The notes under the pieces: generated by a model | Seen by the model: only the letters and a program-made list of their open reading frames with translations | What the model was told of the DNA's origin: nothing | The model's database searches: none | Part shown: in pieces, positions 1 to 5,285 of the stretch | Layout: every line of letters begins with the position of its first letter | Position numbering within the stretch: position 1 is the stretch's first letter | Position numbers and translations under genes: made by a program | NCBI GenBank assembly: GCA_021849765.1 | Contig: JAJZSM010000125.1 | Coordinates: 1-5,285, forward strand | Length of the DNA: 5,285 nt | Direction: 5' to 3' | Origin: Actinomycetes bacterium | Lineage (GTDB): Bacteria > Actinomycetota > Acidimicrobiia > Acidimicrobiales > RAAP-2

Positions 1-2
1 GT

Positions 3-1175
3 CAATTGGATAGCTACACGCGGACACAACTCATCACGGCGATGGCGGGTGTGCCGGTGTCGGGCCCAGCGCAACGTCTGGTCTTTCGGGTCTCGAGAGG
101 GCGCCAGATCGCCGGCATCGCCACGTCGACGTCGGGTATGACGTACTTCGACACCGGATCCTCCTCCACGATCTGGACGTGGGTGGGCGCGACGCACACG
201 CTTCGATCGCTGCCCTTTCCGTCGAATCCCATGATGAGCGCGACCGGCATGGTGCTGTCGCCCGGGCAGCACTCCCTCTACGTGGCCGATGATCGAACGG
301 GCAAGGTCTATCGAGTGTCCCTCGCCGATCTCCAGGTGAGCGTCGTGTTCAAGTCACCGGGGGACCGGCTGGAGTCGCTGGTGATGGACCAATCGGGAAA
401 CCTCGACGTGACGGGCCTGAGCGGGGCGGTCTACTCGATCTCCGCGGCGTCGCTCGCCAACACGGGAGCGGTCGCCGAAGTCGGGCATGGCGCGGTGGAG
501 ATAGCGAATCTGGGACCGCGATTGAGCGCCAATGGTCTGGCGGTCGATGCGAGGGACAACCTCTACGTCTCCACCTGCGTGGGATTGGCGGCACCGCACC
601 CGGCGATCAGCGTCATCACGCACACGGCGACCCTGGCGACGATGGCCCGCAGAACCCCCGCGACGGTGGGTAACGGTGGCGTGGTGCCGATCGCCGATAC
701 GCGGGCCGAGCCATCGTTCCAGTGCATCGAGCCTCTGGACGTGTCCGGTGGCGTGCTGTACGCCGGTGACTGGCTCAACTCCAAGATCTGGGGACTGCCA
801 TTACGTGACCTCGGTAACTTGGTTGACACGCGAACGTCATCGGGACCAGTTCAGCTCACGCGTACCGCATCCACGCTGCTCGCGACGTGGAGTGCACGGT
901 CCAACGCCATCGACTATGTCTGCACGCTGATGCGCGGCGAGGCGACGCCGACGTCGATCCGCGAGACCACATACTCAACGGGCTGCTGGTTTGGCGGTCT
1001 GACGTCGACGGAGCGATTCGGGGTGCGGGTCGTCGCCTACGGTTCGTCGACCAGCGTCGTCGGGTACGCACCCGCACCGCGGATGTCCGTGCTCACCTGT
1101 CGGCGCGGGTCACTCGTTCGTCGCGTTCAGTCGTACGCGCCACGGTGCCCTTCGGGCTACGTCGCGCAGTCCTGA
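3..1175 (+). CDS. Probable secreted beta-propeller (NHL-like) protein with FN3-like domain and two-Cys tail, 5' partial
   Basis: The frame is open to the left edge (a CAA codon precedes the TTG at 6), so the N-terminus, including any signal peptide, is probably missing. Residues are counted from that TTG. Residues about 80-270 carry recurring propeller-blade phrases of the NHL/SMP-30 kind: LYVADDRTGKVYRVSL (91-106), LVMDQSGNLDV (125-135), GLAVDARDNLYVST (177-190) and LYAGDWLNSKIWGL (251-264). Residues about 281-354 look like a fibronectin type III fold, with LLATWSA early and FGVRVVAY late, and hold Cys306 and Cys327, which could form a disulfide. The last 30 residues have the spacing LTCRRG...PRCPSGY (Cys365, Cys381), a tail I associate with exported actinobacterial proteins. 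No enzyme active site is recognisable. A role in extracellular binding or surface structure is inference. The gene converges on the peroxiredoxin gene 61 bp downstream. Reality of the gene is well supported; its function is unknown. Confidence 0.85.
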   Translation, partial: QLDSYTRTQLITAMAGVPVSGPAQRLVFRVSRGRQIAGIATSTSGMTYFDTGSSSTIWTWVGATHTLRSLPFPSNPMMSATGMVLSPGQHSLYVADDRTGKVYRVSLADLQVSVVFKSPGDRLESLVMDQSGNLDVTGLSGAVYSISAASLANTGAVAEVGHGAVEIANLGPRLSANGLAVDARDNLYVSTCVGLAAPHPAISVITHTATLATMARRTPATVGNGGVVPIADTRAEPSFQCIEPLDVSGGVLYAGDWLNSKIWGLPLRDLGNLVDTRTSSGPVQLTRTASTLLATWSARSNAIDYVCTLMRGEATPTSIRETTYSTGCWFGGLTSTERFGVRVVAYGSSTSVVGYAPAPRMSVLTCRRGSLVRRVQSYAPRCPSGYVAQS

Positions 1176-1209
1176 CCCCGCAAGGCTGGTCCGAACTCGT
1201 CTGCCGGTC

Positions 1210-1232
1210 CGGTACCCGTTGAGACGGCACCG
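1210..1232. terminator. Weak candidate hairpin between convergent genes
   Basis: In the 61-bp gap between the two convergent stop codons, CGGTACC (1210-1216) can pair with GGCACCG (1226-1232). This gives six of seven base pairs with one A/C mismatch and a 9-nt loop. It starts 5 nt beyond the peroxiredoxin stop and about 35 nt beyond the stop of the upstream plus-strand gene. No T-run follows on either strand, so it is not a classical intrinsic terminator. It could act as a bidirectional stop or be chance in GC-rich DNA. Confidence 0.2.
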
Positions 1233-1236
1233 TCCC

Positions 1237-1698
1237 CTATCCGTTGAGCGACGCGAGGACCTTCGCCGCGTGCCCGTTCGCGCGCACGCCGTACCAGACG
1301 TGCTCGATGCGTCCCGTCGGACCGATCACGAAGGTCGAGCGGATCACGCCGGTCACGGTCTTGCCGTAGAGCTTCTTCTCGCCGTAGGCGCCGTACTTGG
1401 CCATGACCTTGCGATCGGGGTCCGAGAGCAGCACGAAGTTGAGGCCGTACTTGTCGATGAATCGCTGGTGCGAAGCGCCGTCGTCGGGTGAGACGCCGAT
1501 CACGATGGCCCCGAGCCCGACGAAGCTCGCCAGCTCGTCGTTGAACTGGCAGGCCTCGGTGGTGCAGCCGGGGGTGTCGTCGGCCGGATAGAAGTAGAGC
1601 ACGACGCGCTGACCCGCGAAGTCCGCCAGGCGCACCGGTGCACCCGACTGGTCTTTTAGGGTGAAGGCCGGCGCGCGGCCACCGATCTCGAGTTTCAT
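1237..1698 (-). CDS. bcp: Thioredoxin-dependent thiol peroxidase, peroxiredoxin Q/BCP family
   Basis: A complete 153-residue protein of the usual length for BCP/PrxQ enzymes. These cytoplasmic enzymes reduce hydrogen peroxide and organic hydroperoxides with electrons from thioredoxin or a similar thiol donor. The signature YFYPADDTPGCTTEACQF places the peroxidatic cysteine at Cys45 and the resolving cysteine at Cys50, five residues apart in the same helix as in E. coli BCP, so it is an atypical two-Cys type. Pro38, Thr42 and Arg120 (in VIRSTFVIG) complete the active site. The N-terminal GGRAPAFTL and the later GVSPDD and LLSDPD segments are typical of the family. The ATG is preceded on the minus strand by GGAGG four bases upstream. 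The gene diverges from the DEAD-box helicase gene and converges with the propeller gene, so it is probably transcribed alone. No key residue is missing. Assignment is firm; the physiological electron donor cannot be read from the sequence. Confidence 0.97.
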   Translation of the reverse strand: MKLEIGGRAPAFTLKDQSGAPVRLADFAGQRVVLYFYPADDTPGCTTEACQFNDELASFVGLGAIVIGVSPDDGASHQRFIDKYGLNFVLLSDPDRKVMAKYGAYGEKKLYGKTVTGVIRSTFVIGPTGRIEHVWYGVRANGHAAKVLASLNG

Positions 1699-1702
1699 GG
1701 CG

Positions 1703-1707
1703 CCTCC
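1703..1707 (-). promoter_or_regulatory. Ribosome binding site of the peroxiredoxin gene
   Basis: Read on the minus strand the bases are GGAGG, followed by four bases and then the ATG at 1698-1696. The purine core is strong but the spacing is slightly short. It supports the chosen start, which also gives the family's normal N-terminus. Confidence 0.75.
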
Positions 1708-1820
1708 GTACGTTCAGTTGGAATCGGACCTAGACTAGATGCGGAGCTCGAGGATTGAGCTCGGGCCCACCTTTCCTTACGAACGCCGGTTTCGGGTCCA
1801 GCCGAGAAAACGGATGTTCC
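1708..1820. promoter_or_regulatory. Divergent intergenic region between peroxiredoxin and helicase genes
   Basis: This stretch should hold the promoters of both flanking genes. It contains a 9-bp palindrome CTAGACTAG (1730-1738), unusual because CTAG is generally rare in bacterial genomes, and two copies of GAGCTCG (1744-1750 and 1757-1763) 13 bp apart. On the plus strand TAGACT (1731-1736) matches four of six bases of a sigma-70-type -10 box, but no convincing -35 hexamer lies 16-18 bp upstream. The repeats could be an operator or chance; promoter positions are not resolved. If the helicase starts at the TTG at 1755, the region shrinks to 1708-1754. Confidence 0.4.
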
Positions 1821-3059
1821 GTGAGTAGCCAAACCGATGAGTCGGTATCGACCGACTCATACGCCACCAATAAGACTTTTGCCGAGCTTCAGGTTGACGC
1901 CCGTCTCGTAGAGGTCCTCTCCAGCCAGGGCATCACCACCGCCTTCCCGATCCAGGCACTGACCATCCACGACGCGCTCGCTGGTCGAGACGTCTGTGGC
2001 AAGGCCAAGACCGGCTCGGGCAAGACCCTGGGCTTCGGACTGCCGATGCTCCAACGCATCGTTGCGACGCCGGGTCCCACCGGCTCAGGTCCGGCGCGGC
2101 CCCGTGGACTCGTCCTGCTGCCGACCCGGGAGCTCGCCGTGCAGGTCCACGAAGTCCTCGAGCCGCTCGGCGCCGCCCTCGGGCTTGCCGTCACCGCCGT
2201 CTACGGCGGCGCGGACATCGAGCGACAGGTGAAGAATCTGCGCAAGGGCAGTGACGTGATCATCGCTACGCCGGGTCGACTCATCGACCTCGGCGACCGC
2301 GGCGAGGTGAAGGTCGAAGGACTCGACGTGCTCGTGCTCGACGAGGCCGACCGGATGGCCGACATGGGCTTCATGCCCCAGGTCGAGTGGGTGCTGCGAC
2401 GCATCGCCACCCGTCCCCACCAGACCCTCCTGTTCTCGGCGACCCTCGACGGCGCGATCGACCGACTGGTGAAGCGCTACCTCACCGACCCGGTCTTCCA
2501 CGAGGTCGTAAGCGACACCCAGACGGTCGCCCAGATGGCCCACCACTTCTTGAACGTGCACCAGATGGACCGCATCAAGGTCGCCGCGACGATCTGTCGG
2601 TCCTTTGACAAGACAATCATCTTCTGTCGGACCAAGCGCGGCGCCGACCGTCTGGTCGAGCAGCTCGAGAAGGAGGGCGTACGCGCCGCCGCGATCCACG
2701 GTGACCTTCGCCAGAGCCAGCGCGAGAAGGCGCTGGCGGACTTCAGCGCGGACAAGCTTCCGGTCCTCGTCGCGACCGACGTGGCCGCGCGCGGTCTGCA
2801 CATCGACGCGGTGGACTGCGTGATGCACTACGACCCGCCAGAGGACCACAAGGCCTACCTGCACCGCTCCGGGCGCACCGCGCGCGCCGGTTCGACGGGC
2901 GTCGTCGTGTCCCTCCTGCTCTGGAACCAGATCATCGAGGCTCAGGTGATCATGCGCCGCCTCGCCTTAAAGCGTCCGATCGTCGAAGTGTTCTCGAACA
3001 ATCCCCACCTCACCGACTTGGCCGCGTGGGAGCCGACGATGGAGGAATCCGTTCTGTGA
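1821..3059 (+). CDS. DEAD-box ATP-dependent RNA helicase
   Basis: Superfamily 2 RNA helicase that couples ATP hydrolysis to local RNA duplex unwinding. Such bacterial proteins act in ribosome assembly, mRNA decay and cold adaptation. From the GTG at 1821 (412 residues) all core motifs are present in order: Q motif from Phe20 to Gln45 (FPIQ), motif I AKTGSGKT (62-69), Ia PTRELA (101-106), GG (129-130), Ib TPGR (150-153), II DEAD (174-177), III SAT (206-208), IV IIFCRT (266-271), V ATDVAARG (318-325) and VI HRSGRTARAG (348-357). Motif VI has Ala where many relatives have Gly. Only about 55 residues follow, with no basic or glycine-rich tail and no DbpA-type RNA-binding domain, so it is essentially a bare core of the RhlE/CsdA-like group; a finer subfamily is not assignable. 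The start is uncertain: a TTG at 1755 adds 22 residues, but GAGGA abuts it with no spacer. GTG 1821 has only a weak CGGA six bases upstream, yet gives a more ordinary short N-terminus. The stop overlaps the next gene's start. Confidence 0.96.
   Translation: MSSQTDESVSTDSYATNKTFAELQVDARLVEVLSSQGITTAFPIQALTIHDALAGRDVCGKAKTGSGKTLGFGLPMLQRIVATPGPTGSGPARPRGLVLLPTRELAVQVHEVLEPLGAALGLAVTAVYGGADIERQVKNLRKGSDVIIATPGRLIDLGDRGEVKVEGLDVLVLDEADRMADMGFMPQVEWVLRRIATRPHQTLLFSATLDGAIDRLVKRYLTDPVFHEVVSDTQTVAQMAHHFLNVHQMDRIKVAATICRSFDKTIIFCRTKRGADRLVEQLEKEGVRAAAIHGDLRQSQREKALADFSADKLPVLVATDVAARGLHIDAVDCVMHYDPPEDHKAYLHRSGRTARAGSTGVVVSLLLWNQIIEAQVIMRRLALKRPIVEVFSNNPHLTDLAAWEPTMEESVL
3041..3047 (+). promoter_or_regulatory. 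Ribosome binding site of the PIG-L gene, inside the helicase gene
   Basis: GGAGGAA lies eight bases before the GTG at 3056, an almost ideal Shine-Dalgarno match and spacing. It decides the start of the deacetylase gene in favour of 3056 over the in-frame GTG at 3026, which lies upstream of this site. Confidence 0.85.
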
Positions 3060-3793
3060 AGTCGAACATCGACCGCTACAAGAAGGACCCTCGCATCAAG
3101 CGCGCACTCGTCGTGATGGCGCACCCCGACGACGTCGACTTCGGGTCGGGTGGCACCGTCGCGCGGCTCACCCGTGACGGCGTGGACGTCTCCTACTGCC
3201 TCGTGACCTCCGGTGACGCCGGGGGCGACTCGTCGCGCTCGACGCCTGAGGAGCGAGCCGTGACTCGAGAGGCCGAGCAGCGCGCTGCCGCCCAGGAGCT
3301 CGGCGTGAGTGACCTCACGTTCCTTCGTTTCGGTGACGGACGGGTCGAGGTGACCCTCGAACTTCGTAAGGCCATCGCACGGGTGATCCGCCAGACAAGA
3401 CCGGACCTGGTGATCTGCCAGAGTCCCGAGCGCAACTACGAGCGGATCTTCGCGTCCCATCCCGACCACCTCGCCGCCGGCGAGGCCACGCTGCGCGCGG
3501 TCTATCCCGACGCTCGTAACCCCCACGCTTTCCCCGAGTTGCTCGCCGAGGGCCTCGAGCCCCACGCGGTGACCACGGTCTGGCTCGCGAGCTCGGTCGA
3601 CCCGACGTTGACCGTCGACATCACCAAGACCTTTACTCGCAAGATCGCCGCGCTGGGCCGCCACGTCTCCCAGGTCGGCGACCGTGACGATCTCGAGGTG
3701 ATGGTGCGCCAGTGGGCTCGCACCACGGCCAAGCGGTTCGGGCTCGGCAAGAAGCGCCTGGCCGAGAGCTTCAAGGTCGTCACCACGGCCTAA
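3056..3793 (+). CDS. PIG-L/LmbE family zinc-dependent N-deacetylase
   Basis: A 245-residue protein, a usual size for compact LmbE-like enzymes. The family hydrolyses N-acetyl groups, mostly on N-acetylglucosamine-type sugars; known members include MshB and Mca of mycothiol metabolism and GlcNAc-PI deacetylase. AHPDDVDFGSGG (22-33) gives zinc ligands His23 and Asp26 with Asp25 as the likely general base. SHPDHLAAGEA (134-144) gives the third ligand His138 with His135 nearby. The family's SGDAGG (52-57) and R-x-x-E helix (Arg71-Glu-Ala-Glu) segments are present, as is a closing KIAALGRHVSQV helix. No signal peptide is seen, so it is cytoplasmic. The GTG start overlaps the helicase TGA as GTGA and has a strong ribosome binding site, so the two genes are translationally coupled. 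The substrate cannot be deduced: it is shorter than typical MshB and I see no MshB-specific extension. A role in mycothiol-like thiol, cell-wall or natural-product sugar metabolism is open. Family call is firm. Confidence 0.95.
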   Translation: MKSNIDRYKKDPRIKRALVVMAHPDDVDFGSGGTVARLTRDGVDVSYCLVTSGDAGGDSSRSTPEERAVTREAEQRAAAQELGVSDLTFLRFGDGRVEVTLELRKAIARVIRQTRPDLVICQSPERNYERIFASHPDHLAAGEATLRAVYPDARNPHAFPELLAEGLEPHAVTTVWLASSVDPTLTVDITKTFTRKIAALGRHVSQVGDRDDLEVMVRQWARTTAKRFGLGKKRLAESFKVVTTA

Positions 3794-3895
3794 CGATTCA
3801 CATCGAACTCACAGGCTTCTCACGGGAGCGGTTGAGATTGTCTCCGTACGATTCGTCTGTCGCCGACTGGCGCAGACTCGAATGGAGAACCGACT
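3794..3895 (+). promoter_or_regulatory. Intergenic gap likely containing the promoter of the secreted repeat protein
   Basis: This 102-bp gap separates the deacetylase stop from the next ATG. TACGAT at 3847-3852 matches four of six bases of a -10 box, but the nearest -35-like TTGAGA (3832-3837) is only 9 bp upstream, too close for sigma-70 spacing. No T-tailed hairpin for terminating the upstream operon is visible. A separate promoter is expected because the downstream gene has an unrelated, exported product, but it is not pinned down. Confidence 0.3.
3884..3888 (+). promoter_or_regulatory. Ribosome binding site of the secreted repeat protein gene
   Basis: GGAGA lies seven bases upstream of the ATG at 3896. 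It supports this start, which places a signal peptide at the very N-terminus. Confidence 0.75.
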
Positions 3896-5285
3896 ATGGC
3901 AACCAAGTACCACAAGCCAGTGGCCCGGGCGGCGAGCCTTGCGGCCGCTCTGGCACTGACGATCCCCCTGGCGCCGCTCGCCGCGAGCGCTAGTAGAGCA
4001 ACGACGGCGACCACCGTGCGCGGCACCGTCGTCGCGACTAACACCGCTCGGCACACGCTCGTGCTCGCCGCGGGCAATGCGATGGACACCGTGCGCTTCC
4101 AGACGGCGGGCGCCGTCGCGAAGGTCGCACTCGGCACCCGGATGACCGTGCGCGCTTCACGTCTCGCCGACGGTACGTTCAAGGCACTGTCCACGCACGC
4201 ACAGGGCCGCGTCGATCGCGCGACGCTCCATGGCACCGTCGTGAGCACCGCGGCGACCCAGCTCGTGCTCTCAGCGGGTGGCAGTACGTTCTCGGTCGAC
4301 CGAGGTAGCGCGGTCGCGACCGTTGCGAGTAAGGGCAACAAGGGTCGCCAGAGCCACGCGTCGGGCTCGTCGCTCGGCGTCGGCACCGACGTCCGCGTGG
4401 GCGTGATCGTCAAGCCAACGGGACTCGACGCGACGTCGATCACCGAGACCGGTCAGAGCGGATTCATCGGTCTCGAGGGAACGCTCGCCAGCATCTCAGC
4501 GACCTCGCTCGTGATCAACGTCGAAGACGGTGCCACGACCACGGTGACGATCCCGTCGTCGATCGTCATCCCGCCAACGGTCCAGGCCAACGACCAGGTG
4601 GAGTTACTCACGTCCTACGCGAACGGGACCTTTACACTCGTGACGATCACTGACGACAGCATCGCCGCGACCCAGTCCAACGACGGTGTGTCCATGGACC
4701 AGAATGGTGCGGGCTACATCCAGGCCGAGGGTCTCGTCACTTCGTTCACCGCAGCTAACTCGTCAGCGACACCACCCGTCGCGGGAACCCTCACGGTCCA
4801 GCCCGGTGATGGCGCGGCGGCGATGAACTTCGTGGTGCCGACAACCGTAATGGTGCCCTCCCTCCAGGTCGGATCACGCGTCCACGTGACCGCAACGGTG
4901 TCGGGAACCACGCTGACCGTGGTCTCGGTCCGCCTTCAGCAGTCCGAGGGCGGGGGCTCGATGACCACCGAGACCGAGGGTCGCGTGCTCTCCGTCTCAA
5001 CATCAAACGCGACCCTTAACACAACGGGCACACTCGTCGTCCTGACCGGCGACGGTGCGACGGTGAGTTTCGTGGTTCCGACAACCATTGACGTGTCGAG
5101 CATCTCCTCCGGTGCGAAGGTCCACGCGAGGGGCATGTTCGTCAACGGCGAACTCACGTTGGTGAGCTTCCGAGTCCAGCAGCCCGAGGGCGACCAGGGT
5201 GGCCAGACCGGCATGGTGCACATCGACGGAACTTTCGTCAGCTACCTCGGTGGCCTACTGACTATCCTGCCGAGGCGCAATAGTC
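3896..5285 (+). CDS. Secreted protein with tandem DUF5666-like small beta-barrel repeats, 3' partial
   Basis: An ATG-started frame stays open for 463 codons to the right edge with no stop, so the C-terminus is outside the window. Residues 1-32 form a Sec signal peptide: Lys4, Lys7 and Arg11 at the N-end, hydrophobic Ala/Leu-rich 12-29, and an A-S-A cleavage site after Ala32. The mature part consists of repeats of about 60-75 residues. Each opens with a G-T-V/L-like turn (RGTVVA 42-47, HGTVVS 112-117, EGTLAS 194-199, EGLVTS 278-283, EGRVLS 361-366, DGTFVS 444-449), then a tLvv strand, an F-x-V-P or T-I-P strand, a V-G-x-x-V strand and a closing L-T-V/L-V-S strand. This pattern resembles DUF5666, a small beta-barrel domain of exported bacterial proteins; that assignment is from memory of the pattern. 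It is rich in Thr, Val and Ser, has no Cys, no recognisable catalytic motif and no visible membrane anchor so far. Function is unknown; a wall-associated or extracellular binding or structural role is inference. Confidence 0.9.
   Translation, partial: MATKYHKPVARAASLAAALALTIPLAPLAASASRATTATTVRGTVVATNTARHTLVLAAGNAMDTVRFQTAGAVAKVALGTRMTVRASRLADGTFKALSTHAQGRVDRATLHGTVVSTAATQLVLSAGGSTFSVDRGSAVATVASKGNKGRQSHASGSSLGVGTDVRVGVIVKPTGLDATSITETGQSGFIGLEGTLASISATSLVINVEDGATTTVTIPSSIVIPPTVQANDQVELLTSYANGTFTLVTITDDSIAATQSNDGVSMDQNGAGYIQAEGLVTSFTAANSSATPPVAGTLTVQPGDGAAAMNFVVPTTVMVPSLQVGSRVHVTATVSGTTLTVVSVRLQQSEGGGSMTTETEGRVLSVSTSNATLNTTGTLVVLTGDGATVSFVVPTTIDVSSISSGAKVHARGMFVNGELTLVSFRVQQPEGDQGGQTGMVHIDGTFVSYLGGLLTILPRRNS
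4016..5285 (+). repeat. Six tandem protein-coding beta-barrel modules (last one cut by the window edge)
   Basis: Approximate modules in DNA coordinates are R1 4016-4204, R2 4220-4450, R3 4463-4654, R4 4715-4951, R5 4973-5191 and R6 5213 onward. R4 and R5 are closest: both contain FVVPTT followed by V-H, both end in an L/V-Q-Q-x-E-G linker, and the DNA around ttcgtggt-ccgacaacc is nearly identical in the two. R2 is stretched by a basic, Gly/Ser-rich insertion (residues about 145-159, SKGNKGRQSHASGSS). R1-R3 have diverged far at DNA level, so they are recognisable mainly as protein repeats. Confidence 0.75.

Noticed and set aside
532..930. 132-residue plus-strand frame overlapping the propeller gene
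   Set aside because: Arg/Trp/Ser-rich shadow frame with no domain, fully inside a frame that encodes blade motifs.
1204..1216. Overlapping palindromes CCGGTCCGG and GGTACC as a binding site
   Set aside because: Short GC palindromes are common at this base composition and they sit between convergent stops, where an operator is unlikely.
2085..2864. 259-residue antisense open frame within the helicase gene
   Set aside because: It lies opposite a gene with all DEAD-box motifs, has no recognisable domain, and long antisense frames are expected in GC-rich coding DNA.
3026..3055. Earlier GTG start for the PIG-L protein adding 10 residues
   Set aside because: The strong GGAGGAA at 3041-3047 lies downstream of this GTG and is ideally spaced for the GTG at 3056.
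2942..3664. 240-residue antisense open frame opposite the PIG-L gene
   Set aside because: The plus strand encodes complete PIG-L metal-binding motifs; the antisense frame has no domain logic.
3794..3805. CGAT-TCAC-ATCG inverted repeat after the PIG-L stop as a terminator
   Set aside because: The stem is only 4 bp and no T-run follows.
3820..4443. 207-residue antisense open frame across the start of the repeat-protein gene
   Set aside because: The plus-strand frame has a ribosome binding site, signal peptide and repeats. The antisense product is a low-complexity Ala/Thr/Val/Arg shadow.

Overview
The window is GC-rich and its gene style fits a high-GC actinobacterium: GTG and possibly TTG starts, few gaps between genes, and Ala/Val/Arg/Thr-rich proteins. 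The Cys-containing C-terminal tail of the first gene and the secreted repeat protein at the right end recall Acidimicrobiia-type or freshwater actinobacteria. That placement is an inference from family resemblance, not from a marker gene.

Layout, left to right. (1) 3-1175, plus strand: the 3' part of a gene for a probably exported protein with a beta-propeller (NHL-like) region, an FN3-like domain and a short two-Cys tail. Its N-terminus lies outside the window. (2) 1237-1698, minus strand, convergent with gene 1: a complete peroxiredoxin of the BCP/PrxQ type with both cysteines. (3) 1699-1820: a divergent intergenic region with small palindromic and direct repeats. (4) 1821-3059, plus strand: a DEAD-box RNA helicase with every core motif and almost nothing beyond the core. 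(5) 3056-3793, plus strand: a PIG-L/LmbE-family zinc deacetylase whose GTG start overlaps the helicase stop (GTGA) behind a strong GGAGGAA ribosome binding site. (6) 3794-3895: a short intergenic gap. (7) 3896-5285, plus strand: a gene with no stop codon before the right edge. It encodes a signal peptide followed by at least six tandem small beta-barrel repeats resembling DUF5666.

The helicase and deacetylase form a translationally coupled pair. The peroxiredoxin is transcribed divergently from them and may share their promoter region. The two outer genes encode envelope or extracellular proteins built from repeated beta domains and look independent of the central housekeeping block. I see no RNA gene, mobile element, CRISPR array or phage signature. 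The least ordinary parts are the secreted repeat protein and the Cys-tailed propeller protein. I do not see convincing evidence of a new multi-gene system.
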